Source: JBKHHU01 sp046539045
Lineage (GTDB): Bacteria > Planctomycetota > Phycisphaerae > SM23-33
Direction: 5' to 3'
Length of the DNA stretch: 20,529 nucleotides
NCBI GenBank assembly: GCA_046539045.1
Contig: JBKHHU010000044.1
Coordinates: forward strand, 1-20,529
Notes under the pieces: generated by a model
The model's database searches: none
What the model saw: the letters and a program-made list of their open reading frames with translations, nothing else
What the model was told of the DNA's origin: nothing
Part shown: in pieces, positions 12,882-20,529 of the stretch
Position numbering within the stretch: the stretch's first letter is position 1
How the letters are laid out: each line of letters begins with the position of its first letter
Translations under genes and position numbers: made by a program

Positions 12882-14623
12882 CCCGTCAGTTGGACAACCC
12901 GCCGCTATCCCACCGGCCACGCAGACCCATCCGCCTTCTGCCGGCGCTTCTGGCGCTGGTGATCGTCGCGTTTCTCGGGCTGTTCCTGATCCTCCCGATC
13001 GGGATGGCGATCTACCGCGCGTTCACCTACGGGGACGATTTCAGCCTCTATTGGCTCGGCCGGGTGCTGAGCAACCCGCAAACCATTGAGCAGATCATCA
13101 ACAGTCTGACCGTCGCGTGCCTGACGACGCTGGTGAGCATCATCCTCAGCGTCCCGCTGGCGATGGTCCGGGGGCGGTGCCGCTTTGCGGGCATGGGCGT
13201 GCTGGGCGTCCTCGTGCTGGTGCCGATGATCCTCCCGCCGTTTGTCGGAGCCTTGTCCATGCGGCGGCTGCTCAGTCAATTCGGGATCATCAACCTCGCC
13301 CTGGCCGAGATCGGCGTGCTTGATTTTTCCGAGTCGCTGCCCCCAGACTGGCTGGGCTCCGGACTGGCGGGGGTGGTGCTCCTGCAGGCACTGCACCTGT
13401 TTCCGATTCTCTACCTCAACGCGTCGGCGGCGCTGGCCAACGTGGATCCGACCTACGGACAGGCCGCCCGGAACCTGGGTGCCGGTCCGTGGAAGACATT
13501 CACGCGGATCACACTCCCGCTGATGCGTCCGGGACTCTTCGCCGGCGGGACCATCGTGTTCATCTGGTCGCTGACGGACGTCGGCACGCCCCTGATCATC
13601 GGCTATGAGAAGCTCATCCCGGTCACGATCTTCAAGGAGATCGCCCGCGCCGACACGAGCGGATGGACCTTCAGCCTGGTGTTTCTGATGCTCAGCGGGT
13701 CGATCACGCTGTACGTGCTGGGCAAGTTCCTGTTCGGTCGGGCCACGTCGGCAGAGTCGGCCAAGGCGTCCATCGCGTCGGAATCCCGACGGCTGGGGGT
13801 GTCCGGCACGCTGGGTGCGTGGGCGATGTTCGGCGTGGTGATCTTCCTGGCGCTGCTGCCGCACGTGGGCGTGGTGCTGATGGCGATCAGTGACAAGTGG
13901 GTCAACACCGTCTTCCCGACCGAATACACGGTGCGTCACCTGACATTCGTGGTCACCCAGGAAGACACGTACAACAGCATCCTGAACTCGCTGAAATACG
14001 CCGGCACATCTACGGTGATTGACATCATCCTCGGAAGCATCGCCGCCTGGTTGATCATCCGGTCCCGAATCCGCGGGCGCTCGGTCCTGGACGCCGGAGC
14101 CATGCTCCCGCTGGCCGTCCCGGGGCTGATTCTGGCGGCTGGGTACGTGGCAATGACGGCGGCCGGTCCTTTCGAATTCCTGAGCCCGCGGAGGAGCGCG
14201 TTCACGATCCTCGTGATCGCCTACTCGGTGCGGCGTCTGCCTTTCGTGGTGCGGGGTGTCTCGGCCGGTCTGCAGCAGGTGCCCGAAACGCTGGAAGAGG
14301 CCGCCGTGAACCTTGGCGCGTCCAAACCGTGGGCGACGCTGCGGATCACCCTGCCGTTGATCCTCGCCAATATCCTCGCTGCGTCGGTGCTGACGTTCGC
14401 GTTTGCGATGCTTGAGGTCAGCGACTCGCTGATCCTCGCCCAGTTGCGGAGCGATTACCCGATCACGAAACAGATATACGTGCTGGCTGCCAGCACCGGC
14501 TCGCCGGAGACGTTGAACCAGGCCTCCGCCCTGGGCGTGTACGGCATGGCACTGCTGGGCGGAACGATGGCATTGGCGACAGCCTTGCTCGGCAGGAAAC
14601 TCGGCGCGATTTTCAGAGCCTAG
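12878..14623 (+). CDS. ABC importer permease, two fused membrane domains
   Basis: This inner-membrane permease of an FbpB-type importer has two binding-protein-dependent transport domains in one 581-residue chain, so it can form the whole channel alone. The N-terminal half contains the cytosolic coupling loop AARNLGAGPWKTFTRITLPL (196-215), and the C-terminal half a second one, EAAVNLGASKPWATLRITLPL (474-494), each preceded and followed by hydrophobic segments. A cytosolic linker (about 288-312) joins the halves. The architecture is typical of Fe(III), thiamine or 2-aminoethylphosphonate importers. The start is the ATG that overlaps the upstream stop (ATGA), and the ATPase gene follows after 16 nt, so all three are one operon. 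Confidence 0.93.
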   Translation: MTRQLDNPPLSHRPRRPIRLLPALLALVIVAFLGLFLILPIGMAIYRAFTYGDDFSLYWLGRVLSNPQTIEQIINSLTVACLTTLVSIILSVPLAMVRGRCRFAGMGVLGVLVLVPMILPPFVGALSMRRLLSQFGIINLALAEIGVLDFSESLPPDWLGSGLAGVVLLQALHLFPILYLNASAALANVDPTYGQAARNLGAGPWKTFTRITLPLMRPGLFAGGTIVFIWSLTDVGTPLIIGYEKLIPVTIFKEIARADTSGWTFSLVFLMLSGSITLYVLGKFLFGRATSAESAKASIASESRRLGVSGTLGAWAMFGVVIFLALLPHVGVVLMAISDKWVNTVFPTEYTVRHLTFVVTQEDTYNSILNSLKYAGTSTVIDIILGSIAAWLIIRSRIRGRSVLDAGAMLPLAVPGLILAAGYVAMTAAGPFEFLSPRRSAFTILVIAYSVRRLPFVVRGVSAGLQQVPETLEEAAVNLGASKPWATLRITLPLILANILAASVLTFAFAMLEVSDSLILAQLRSDYPITKQIYVLAASTGSPETLNQASALGVYGMALLGGTMALATALLGRKLGAIFRA

Positions 14624-14639
14624 GACGGAGCAGCGGACG

Positions 14640-15719
14640 ATGATCGACATCCACCTGAAGAACCTGACGAAGATCTACGAAGGCGGCGCCGATGCCCCTG
14701 CCGTGGACAATGTGAGTCTGTCGGTAAACAAGGGCGAGCTGTTCTTCCTGCTCGGCCCGAGCGGCTGTGGGAAGACCACGCTGCTGCGGATGATCGCCGG
14801 GCTCGTCCTGCCGACGTCCGGACAGATCCTCTTCGGCGACCGGGATGTAGCCAACCTCCCGCCAGAGAAACGCGACACGGCCCTGGTTTTCCAGAATTAC
14901 GCGCTCTGGCCGCACATGACCGTCCGCGAGAACGTGCTGTTCGGGCCCAAACGCAAACACCTGCCGCGCACCGAACGCGAGCGGGTGGCGACAGAAAATC
15001 TGCAGCTCGTCCAGATGCTCGACTACGCCAAACGCAAGCCCAACCAGCTTTCCGGCGGGCAGCAGCAGCGGGTCGCCCTGGCGCGGGCCCTGGCCGCCCA
15101 GCCGAAATGCCTCCTGCTGGACGAACCGCTGAGCAACCTCGATGCCCGATTGCGGATGCACATGCGAGGCGAGTTGCGGCGGCTGATCAAGGACACCCGT
15201 TCGACCGGCGTGTACGTGACGCACGATCAGACCGAGGCGATGAGCATGGCCGATCGTATCGCGGTGATGCATCGCGGGAAAGTCGTGCAGGTCGGAAGCC
15301 CCGAGCAGCTTTACCACCGGCCTGCGACGCGGTTCGTTGCCGATTTTCTCGGCGAGGCCAACTTCCTGAAAGGGACCCTCGAGCAGGCCGGGACCGTCGC
15401 GAAGGTCAAAACGTCGGCAGGAACGCTGGTCGCTGCCGGCGCCTCGGCGGATCTGTCAGCCGGCGCGGAAGTCACCTGTTGCGTCCGACCCGAACGATTG
15501 ATGCTACTGAACGATGCGTCCGCCCCGGCCGGGCAGACCGCCCTGCCCGCGACGGTGGACCAACGGGTGTTCCTGGGCGAAATGGTCGAATACCGCTGCA
15601 CGCTGGAATCAGGCCAGCCGTGGAAGGTTTTTGCCCTGTCCGGTCAGGCACAAGCCCGGGAGGGGCAGAACGTAAGCCTGCTAGTACCGGCAGAGGACGT
15701 GGTGCTGTTGACTGAGTAA
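14640..15719 (+). CDS. ABC importer ATP-binding protein with TOBE-like tail
   Basis: This is the ATPase that powers the importer, of the FbpC/PotA/UgpC kind. The 359-residue product has Walker A GPSGCGKTT (39-47), Q-loop VFQNYALWPHMTVREN (Q85), signature LSGGQQQR (137-144), Walker B CLLLDEP (157-163) and H-loop VTHDQTEA (H195). The region after about residue 235 is a C-terminal regulatory extension (VRPERLMLL, VFLGEMVEYRCTLESGQ) matching a TOBE/OB-fold tail, which often senses substrate. All catalytic motifs are intact. It begins 16 nt after the permease, with GGAG ahead of its ATG, and is the last gene before a strong terminator. Confidence 0.95.
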   Translation: MIDIHLKNLTKIYEGGADAPAVDNVSLSVNKGELFFLLGPSGCGKTTLLRMIAGLVLPTSGQILFGDRDVANLPPEKRDTALVFQNYALWPHMTVRENVLFGPKRKHLPRTERERVATENLQLVQMLDYAKRKPNQLSGGQQQRVALARALAAQPKCLLLDEPLSNLDARLRMHMRGELRRLIKDTRSTGVYVTHDQTEAMSMADRIAVMHRGKVVQVGSPEQLYHRPATRFVADFLGEANFLKGTLEQAGTVAKVKTSAGTLVAAGASADLSAGAEVTCCVRPERLMLLNDASAPAGQTALPATVDQRVFLGEMVEYRCTLESGQPWKVFALSGQAQAREGQNVSLLVPAEDVVLLTE

Positions 15720-15762
15720 GCTAAGCGGCAAAAGCTGTTTATCCGCCACACGGATCATTAAA

Positions 15763-15794
15763 GAAGGCGACGGGCTATTTGCCCGCCGCCTTTC
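15763..15794. terminator. Bidirectional intrinsic terminator
   Basis: GAAGGCGACGGGC (15763-15775) pairs with GCCCGCCGCCTTTC (15781-15794) around TATTT, with one internal mismatch. T-rich sequence follows on both strands (TTTCTTGTCT on plus, TTCTTTAATG on minus). It separates the convergent ATPase and prolyl isomerase genes and probably serves both. Confidence 0.8.
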
Positions 15795-15821
15795 TTGTCT
15801 CAGAACCAACCGGAATGAAGA

Positions 15822-16835
15822 TCAGTCGACTTCCACGACCGGGCAACCATTGATGGCCTGCTCGTAGACCTCGGTGACCATCTTGGTTTCCAGGGCCCGC
15901 TTGGCAATCTCTTCGGCGTTATCCACCTGCTTGTCCTTCGGCTCGCCCTTCTCGGTGACCTTCAGGATGTGGTAGCCGTACTGCGTACGGAACACGTCGC
16001 TGACCTCGCCCTTCTCGGTCGTGAAAGCCACTTCACTGAACGGCGTGACCATCTTCTGGAAGGTGAACTCGCCCAGATCGCCGCCCTTCTCCTTGGACGG
16101 GCAACCGGAGTACTTTTTGGCAGCGTCTTCGAAGGAGATCTTGCCATCGGCGATGAGCTTCTTGACCTTCGTAAGCTTCGTCTTCGCGGCTTTCAGATCC
16201 TTCGTCGTGGCCGTCGGTTCGACGGTCAGAAGAATGTGGCTGGCGGTGATAGGCGTGTCCTTGAAGTACTCGGGGTGAGACTTCATGTAGGCTTTGACCT
16301 GCTTGTCGGAGGTAGCCTTCTCGGCGGCCTTCTCCATCCGCATCATCAATCCGATCCGCTCATCGGTCATGCCTTTCATTTCGAGCAGTTGCTCGGGCTT
16401 CATCTCCATCTGGGCGGCCTGCGGAGCGGCCATCTTGATCAGTTCGTCCTTCTTGGTCTTGATCTCTTTGTCGGAAACTTTGATCTTGTTCTTGTCGAAG
16501 TAGTTGACGAAGAGTTCCTGGACGATCAGGCCCTGAGCTACCTGCTGCTTGGCCTCTTCAATCTTCTGCGGAGGCAGCTGCATGGCGTGCGGGGCGATGA
16601 TCTCGTCCACCTCGGCGTTGGTGATTTTCCTATCGCCAACCCGATAGAGGACTTCATCTTTCTCCGCGGGCTTGTCGCCCGATTGTTTCTCGGCAGCCTT
16701 CTCCGCTTTTGTGGCTTCGGCCGACTTGGCCGCCTTCCGGGCTTCGGGAGCGTCGCCTTTGTCCTTTTTCTCACCGGCAAAAACAGGCGCAGCGACGATG
16801 GCGATGGCGAGCAAAGCAAAAATCAGCTTCTTCAT
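15822..16835 (-). CDS. Secreted parvulin-type peptidyl-prolyl cis-trans isomerase
   Basis: This is a SurA/PpiC/PrsA-like periplasmic folding factor of 337 residues. A Sec signal peptide (1-20, cleavage after PVFA) is followed by an Ala/Lys/Glu-rich linker (21-60), an N-terminal helical chaperone region (about 61-190) and one parvulin domain (about 195-296). The parvulin domain carries ITASHILLTV (196-205), FEDAAKKYSGCPSKEKGGDLGEF (235-257), FSEVAF and VFRTQYGYHILKV (281-293). The start has AAGGAG six nt upstream. Neighbours give no specific client. The domain set fits outer-membrane or secreted protein assembly; whether it is SurA-like or PrsA-like cannot be decided from sequence alone. Confidence 0.93.
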   Translation of the reverse strand: MKKLIFALLAIAIVAAPVFAGEKKDKGDAPEARKAAKSAEATKAEKAAEKQSGDKPAEKDEVLYRVGDRKITNAEVDEIIAPHAMQLPPQKIEEAKQQVAQGLIVQELFVNYFDKNKIKVSDKEIKTKKDELIKMAAPQAAQMEMKPEQLLEMKGMTDERIGLMMRMEKAAEKATSDKQVKAYMKSHPEYFKDTPITASHILLTVEPTATTKDLKAAKTKLTKVKKLIADGKISFEDAAKKYSGCPSKEKGGDLGEFTFQKMVTPFSEVAFTTEKGEVSDVFRTQYGYHILKVTEKGEPKDKQVDNAEEIAKRALETKMVTEVYEQAINGCPVVEVD

Positions 16836-16878
16836 GAGGTCTCCTTGTGGAGGTTAGTGCTGTTGAGGCACGTCGAAT

Positions 16879-16899
16879 AAAAAATACGGTCCGTACCGT
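16879..16899 (-). terminator. Short hairpin with T-run, probable terminator of the GmhA-like gene
   Basis: On the minus strand ACGGT (16899-16895) pairs with ACCGT (16890-16886) over a 4-nt loop, followed by ATTTTTTA (T-run 16884-16879). It lies about 95 nt past the GmhA-like gene and before the prolyl isomerase gene. The stem is short, so the call is moderate. The rest of 16836-16994 shows no gene. Confidence 0.45.
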
Positions 16900-16994
16900 T
16901 TGAACGCGGAAAAGGCGGTTGTCGTTCCGCTCCAATCAGCCGGAAATGTATGTTACCAGGCTCGAACGGAGGTTTCGCCAGCAAAAAAGGGGCA

Positions 16995-17579
16995 TTAATC
17001 GACGGCCGGTCCATTCAAAAACGCCTGTTCAACCAGTTCACACAGCGTGTGGTAGGCAATCAGATGGACTTCCTGAATCCGAGGCGTCAGGTCGCACGGT
17101 ACGTCGATTGCCACATCGGCCAGCTCCTTGCATCGGCCGCCACCCTTCCCGGTAAAAACGATCGTCTGCATGCCGATATTGCGGGCTTCTTCCAGGCCGG
17201 CGATCACATTTGCCGACGATCCGGAAGTGCTCAGGCCGATCGCTACGTCGCCCTGCCGGGCACATGCTTCCAATTGCCGGGCGAAAATGCGGTTGAATTC
17301 GTAGTCGTTCGTCACGGCTGTGAGAATGGCTGTATCTGCAGTAAGCGCTTGTGCTTTAAGCCCTTTCCGCTCGGACATAAACCGGCCCACCAGTTCACAG
17401 GCGATGTGCTGGGCGTCGCAGGCAGACCCGCCATTGCCGAAAATGAAAACCCCACCATCCCGGCCGTAACAGTCGATGATCATCTCGGCTGCGTCGGCAA
17501 TGGGTTGGCCCAGCACCTCCGCCGATTTCCGCACCACGTCCAGATTCTGCTCAAAACGCCGTTGAATCAACTTGATCAT
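16995..17579 (-). CDS. gmhA: SIS-domain sugar isomerase, GmhA-like (sedoheptulose 7-phosphate isomerase)
   Basis: GmhA converts sedoheptulose 7-phosphate to D-glycero-D-manno-heptose 7-phosphate, the first step of LPS heptose synthesis. The 194-residue product has FGNGGSACDAQHIACELVGRF (47-67) and LSTSGSSANVIAGLEEAR (116-133), the SIS sugar-phosphate motifs. It also has the residues matching the E. coli GmhA zinc/catalytic set: H58, E62, Q169 (in RIQE) and H177. I chose the ATG at 17579, which has GGAG six nt upstream; the ATG at 17591 has no ribosome-binding site. A DiaA-type SIS protein is a related alternative, but the full active-site set favours an isomerase. The neighbouring genes are not heptose genes, so its pathway link is not shown here. 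Confidence 0.85.
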   Translation of the reverse strand: MIKLIQRRFEQNLDVVRKSAEVLGQPIADAAEMIIDCYGRDGGVFIFGNGGSACDAQHIACELVGRFMSERKGLKAQALTADTAILTAVTNDYEFNRIFARQLEACARQGDVAIGLSTSGSSANVIAGLEEARNIGMQTIVFTGKGGGRCKELADVAIDVPCDLTPRIQEVHLIAYHTLCELVEQAFLNGPAVD

Positions 17580-17898
17580 CTTCGTCTCCACATCGCCGCC
17601 GGAGGATCATCCGGGCCTTGGGGGCACAAAGCGGGGCCCAGAACATCCAGCCACGCTGGCCTTTCGTGAGTTTCGCCGCACGGCGGGAAGAAATCAAGGA
17701 TGGTCTGGTTTTCGGTTCCGGGCAGTGACGGGCTGAGCCCCCCGACCTGCAGGCATTTTCCTGTAAGCCATAGATCACGAAATGTTTGCGGCTGGAAGGC
17801 CGTGTGCGACAGCCACAATAGCTTGACGGTCAGGCAAAGTCAGCTTATAATCCTCCATTCGGTTCTGTAGCCTTCTCATATCGCCACAATTTGAGCTT
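17580..17898. other. Divergent intergenic region
   Basis: This gap of about 320 nt lies between the GmhA-like gene and the divergent protease gene. It holds the protease promoter (17823-17851) and one small hairpin, CCAGC/GCTGG at 17647-17659. No promoter for the GmhA-like gene is evident. Overlapping minus-strand frames stay open here but look unlike any protein I know. Confidence 0.5.
17823..17851 (+). promoter_or_regulatory. Strong sigma70-type promoter of the protease gene
   Basis: TTGACG (17823-17828) and a perfect TATAAT (17846-17851) are spaced by 17 nt. Transcription would begin near 17858, about 40 nt before the ATG. This is the clearest promoter in the window. Confidence 0.75.
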
Positions 17899-19032
17899 AT
17901 GACAACACTTACAAATCCAGCAGTCTTCGCGATGCTGCACCGCCTTGCGGTTGCCTCCGGCAGACGGAATGCGGCCGCGGGTACTGCAATCCTGTTGTCG
18001 ATGCTGCTTCCGCTCACCGCCCGGGCGGTCGTGGTTCACCCCGGGGGCGAGGTGCAACCCCCCTCTGAGCTCTCCTCTTCCATTGGGCGATGGGGAAGTA
18101 ACGCCTCGCTGGTAGCCGTGGCGCCCAACTACGTGATCACTACCCGGCATCAGGGTGGAGGCGTCGGCACCCGCGTCGAACTTGCGGGAACAGAGTACCG
18201 CGTCTCCCAACAGTGGATCACGGGTTCTGCCGACATCCGCGTCGCCCAGATAGAGACACTCGACTATCGCCCCGCAAACCTGCCTACGTATGTGCCGACC
18301 TTCTCCATCAGCGACGGACTGGAACCTCTGAGGCAACAGATGCTCGTCGGCGGCTGGGGGGATACGCGAGGACAGGAACTGATCGGCCACAACACCGGCG
18401 AGGTATACGGCTACTCCTGGGCGGCGACCGGCAACAGATCGCAGACTTGGGGCACCAATGTGATCGACAGGATTGAGGATGATCCTTCGGTGGTCAGGAG
18501 TTGGACCTCGTGGTTGTTGCAGGCTGATTATGACGGCCCGGACCACAGCCCCACCGAGGGGGCCGCGGCGGACCATGACTCCGGCGGCGGCTGGTTCCAT
18601 CAAACCGCCGAAGGATGGAGGGTCATCGGTCTGAACGCGTATGTGGCCAAGGTGGGCGAGTCCTGCTTCAGCAGCCCGAGAACCGGTAGCGATTGGCCGG
18701 ACAGCCTTAGCATGATCCGGGTCCGGTCCTATTCGGACTGGATCAACTCGGTGGCCGACCCTTTCTCTGTCCCGCCGGGAGACGCCAACTGGGATGGTGC
18801 CGTCAATGAACTCGACCTGGAGATACTCAACGCCAATTGGGGTCTGGCGAACATGACCTGGCGCGAAGGCGATTTCAACGGAGACAGCATGGTGAACCTG
18901 CTGGATTTCTCGATTCTTTCCACCCGCTACCAAGGGGGTGATCCGATCGCCATGCAAAGCGACTTCGTCCCGGAACCGACTTCGTTAATAATTCTTGCTG
19001 CCGGTTTCTTTTACATTCGCCGCCGGAAATGA
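17899..19032 (+). CDS. Predicted secreted trypsin-like serine protease with dockerin and PEP-CTERM
   Basis: This is a 377-residue exported protein. The N-terminal hydrophobic stretch (about 27-43, ending LTARA) is a signal peptide. The body resembles a chymotrypsin-fold (S1-like) protease with an apparently complete triad: H84 in VITTRHQ, D112 in SADIRVAQI, and S228 in HDSGGGW, replacing the usual GDSGGP. Next comes a dockerin-like pair of EF-type repeats (GDANWDGAVNELDLEILNANWG at 294-315, GDFNGDSMVNLLDFSILSTRYQG at 324-346), and last a PEP-CTERM sorting tail: PEP at 358-360, a hydrophobic helix and RRRK. PEP-CTERM proteins are processed by exosortase; none is in the window. The ATG at 17899 follows a very strong promoter but lacks a good Shine-Dalgarno; an ATG at 17932 would also keep the signal peptide. 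Proteolytic activity is inferred from motif spacing. Confidence 0.82.
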   Translation: MTTLTNPAVFAMLHRLAVASGRRNAAAGTAILLSMLLPLTARAVVVHPGGEVQPPSELSSSIGRWGSNASLVAVAPNYVITTRHQGGGVGTRVELAGTEYRVSQQWITGSADIRVAQIETLDYRPANLPTYVPTFSISDGLEPLRQQMLVGGWGDTRGQELIGHNTGEVYGYSWAATGNRSQTWGTNVIDRIEDDPSVVRSWTSWLLQADYDGPDHSPTEGAAADHDSGGGWFHQTAEGWRVIGLNAYVAKVGESCFSSPRTGSDWPDSLSMIRVRSYSDWINSVADPFSVPPGDANWDGAVNELDLEILNANWGLANMTWREGDFNGDSMVNLLDFSILSTRYQGGDPIAMQSDFVPEPTSLIILAAGFFYIRRRK

Positions 19033-19128
19033 CGATATTCTGAAAGAACAACCCGGCCGCTTGCCGCGGACGGTTTGCGGTATTCGTTCTTCAGTCACAT
19101 TGCCAACATCTCAAGGGTATCCGAAGAT

Positions 19129-19629
19129 ATGTCCGAGCAATCTGCCCCGCGTTCCAACAACCAACCATCACGGCCACGTAGAAAGAACTCTCGCGTCGTG
19201 CAGGCGGGATTCGCCATCGTCACCGTTCTCGTTCTGGGGCTGATCGTCTGGCATCAGCAGTCCGGGCCCGATCTCGGATGGGAGGACGATCTCGATGCCC
19301 AACTGGCCCAAGCCCGCGAAGCGGACAGGCCGGTTCTCGTGTTCTTCTCGGCGTCCCCACCATCCGAAGCCGCCCGCAAACTGATGCGGGTCTCGCTGCG
19401 GAAGCAGATGGTCGCCCAGCCGCTGAAGCGGGAGAACTACATCAAGGTCCGAACCGTCGTCGATCGCGATCTGACCGAAGACCTGGCCGTGAAGTACCGC
19501 CTGAAGGAACTGCCCACGCTCATGGTTCTTGACCCGAAGGGCAAGGAAGTCGGACGGCTGGAAGGATACGCCGGAGAGACGGCGATCAACGAATTGCTGA
19601 AGAAGATAGACCGGGAGTCGGAAGAGTAA
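19129..19629 (+). CDS. Membrane-anchored thioredoxin-fold protein lacking CxxC
   Basis: This 166-residue protein has a basic cytosolic N-terminus (1-22, NQPSRPRRKNSR), one membrane helix (about 23-41) and an exported thioredoxin-like domain (about 52-160). The fold is shown by RPVLVFFSASPPSEAARKLM, where SPPS (76-79) sits in the place of the redox CxxC, and by LPTLMVLDPKGKEVGRLEGYAG with the conserved cis-Pro (P129). With no cysteine at all in this segment it cannot do disulfide exchange, so a chaperone or binding role is more likely. The ATG at 19129 has AAGGG 11 nt upstream. The gene follows the protease gene by 96 nt without a terminator between them, so the two may be co-transcribed, and a strong terminator ends the block. 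Confidence 0.8.
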   Translation: MSEQSAPRSNNQPSRPRRKNSRVVQAGFAIVTVLVLGLIVWHQQSGPDLGWEDDLDAQLAQAREADRPVLVFFSASPPSEAARKLMRVSLRKQMVAQPLKRENYIKVRTVVDRDLTEDLAVKYRLKELPTLMVLDPKGKEVGRLEGYAGETAINELLKKIDRESEE

Positions 19630-19657
19630 TTTTCCCGTCCTGCTGATGGAAAAAGAC

Positions 19658-19700
19658 AACCCGCACCGGCGAGAGATCAATCTTGCCGGTGCGGGTTTTT
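19658..19700. terminator. Strong bidirectional intrinsic terminator
   Basis: A perfect 13-bp stem (AACCCGCACCGGC at 19658-19670 and its complement at 19685-19697) with a 14-nt loop is followed on plus by TTTTT. On minus it is followed by TGTCTTTTTCC. It ends the thioredoxin-like gene and the convergent PEP-CTERM gene. Confidence 0.92.
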
Positions 19701-19725
19701 GCTGGAGTCACCTGTTCTCGGCTGG

Positions 19726-20529
19726 CTACGCGGCCCTTCGTCGCCGTCGTATCAGAAGCACCGCCCCTGCCGCCAGCATTGCCATACTCCCCGGCTCCGG
19801 CGCGTGTGGTAGAACATCGCTCAACGTGCTGCCGATGCGGACCTCGTCAATGATCACGCCACCCTTGCCGGTGGTCGTCCCGTTCTCAGCAAAGATACCG
19901 AAAAAATTCAACTCGTATTGTTTCATAAAGAAGTAGGACTCACCCACATCGTCCGGACTATCAGGATTGGATAAGTCCGGGTCGAGCCAGAACGTTGTGT
20001 CAGTCTGTTTGCCGGATCCCTGCTCTAGACCGAAGACCACCAAGTGAGTCGTGCTGCTCTCCAGACCGACCGAATCGAAAGGGGTATGGTGAGGGATATG
20101 GTTCCCCTGACTATCACTTGGGTAATTACTTGTACCGATTATGCACGCGTTGCCTCCGTCGATTTCTATTACCAGTTGGTAGCCGCCAACATCATATTGC
20201 AGAACAACAGCAGCCTTGCCATTGTCGACATCCTGCATTTGCACGAGGAACGAGACATAGAGTTCGGAACCGATTGTCGCTTCGCATCCGACCCGCGAAC
20301 CCGAGGACATACTGTCCGCTGCGGGATGCACACTGCCCCCGCTGGTCTGCAGGTGCCGGCCGTCCTTCTCGTAAGTCAGGCCCGACCCGCTGACGACGAA
20401 GTCCCCGCATCCCCCAAACTCCGCCCACTCAATATCTTGGCGAAGGTTGTTGCCTGCAGTGTAACCAGACTCGCCGATGGGGAACGGTTCATACACAAGC
20501 AGCTCGGCCATGGCGGACCCGCCCGCCAG
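19726..20529 (-). CDS. PEP-CTERM surface protein (5' partial)
   Basis: This exported protein is cut by the window edge. The frame is open to the last base, and the first visible residues, L-A-G-G-S-A-M-A followed by ELLVYEPF, read as the end of a signal peptide. The ATG at 20511 is therefore probably internal, and the true start lies outside. About 267 residues are visible. The body is beta-rich with no catalytic motif I can name; ELLVYEPFPIGESGY at the start and GGVIIDEVRIGSTLSDVLP near the end are typical of planctomycete PEP-CTERM proteins with a lectin-like (concanavalin/LamG) sandwich. It ends with APEPGSMAMLAAGAVLLIRRRRRAA: the PEP motif, a hydrophobic helix and an Arg cluster. It is convergent with the thioredoxin-like gene and shares its terminator. 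Confidence 0.85.
   Translation of the reverse strand: MAGGSAMAELLVYEPFPIGESGYTAGNNLRQDIEWAEFGGCGDFVVSGSGLTYEKDGRHLQTSGGSVHPAADSMSSGSRVGCEATIGSELYVSFLVQMQDVDNGKAAVVLQYDVGGYQLVIEIDGGNACIIGTSNYPSDSQGNHIPHHTPFDSVGLESSTTHLVVFGLEQGSGKQTDTTFWLDPDLSNPDSPDDVGESYFFMKQYELNFFGIFAENGTTTGKGGVIIDEVRIGSTLSDVLPHAPEPGSMAMLAAGAVLLIRRRRRAA

Noticed and set aside
12905..14650. Minus-strand open frame of 581 codons opposite the permease
   Set aside because: It is highly charged, His/Gln/Arg-rich, without domains, and antisense to a clear permease with two coupling loops.
17551..17818. Overlapping minus-strand frames upstream of the GmhA-like gene
   Set aside because: Two frames stay open over the same stretch, neither has a good ribosome-binding site or recognisable motif, and they overlap the GmhA start and the protease promoter region.
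1..20529. CRISPR arrays, insertion sequences, phage genes, tRNA or rRNA genes
   Set aside because: No regularly spaced repeats, transposase or integrase motifs, or structural RNA genes could be found on either strand.

Overview
The window looks like a chromosomal segment of a GC-rich, Gram-negative-type bacterium, most likely a planctomycete of the Phycisphaerae type. The evidence is two proteins ending in PEP-CTERM sorting signals, one of them with a dockerin-like calcium-binding repeat pair, together with an Nqr-type respiratory complex, a GmhA-like sugar isomerase (heptose/LPS-type) and a lipoprotein-dependent ABC importer. The taxonomic call is inference; there is no rRNA or tRNA in the window. 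Gene families are recognised from motifs, not from a database search.

Layout. (1) 1-891 (+): 3' part of a diacylglycerol/lipid kinase, cut by the window edge. (2) 1136-4176 (-): a two-gene iron operon, a DtxR-family regulator overlapping a FeoB ferrous-iron transporter by ATGA. A good sigma70-like promoter and a candidate operator lie just upstream. (3) 4464-9726 (-): nqrB-nqrC-nqrD-nqrE-nqrF plus a small unrecognised gene. nqrA is not next to it. The genes form tightly coupled pairs (nqrBC, nqrDE) separated by spacers of 127 and 194 nt that contain hairpins. (4) 10126-10560 (-): a DUF2267-type protein, divergent from (5) 10878-15719 (+): an orotate phosphoribosyltransferase-like gene, then a complete ABC importer (lipoprotein binding protein, fused double permease, ATPase) closed by a bidirectional terminator. 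(6) 15822-17579 (-): a secreted parvulin-type prolyl isomerase and a GmhA-like SIS isomerase. (7) 17899-19629 (+): a predicted secreted trypsin-like protease with dockerin and PEP-CTERM, with its own strong promoter, and a membrane-anchored thioredoxin-fold protein without CxxC. (8) 19726-20529 (-): a PEP-CTERM surface protein cut by the window edge.

How it fits together. Iron is a plausible common thread: FeoB and its regulator import ferrous iron, Nqr carries FeS centres and flavins, and the ABC importer resembles the Fe(III)/2-aminoethylphosphonate class. The link between these blocks is inference. The most unusual points are the missing nqrA next to nqrBCDEF, Ser instead of Thr at the predicted FMN attachment site of NqrB, a large charged helical insertion inside the FeoB membrane domain, the unrecognised gene downstream of nqrF, and hairpin-rich spacers within the nqr operon. 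I see no CRISPR array, insertion sequence, prophage or obvious defence system.
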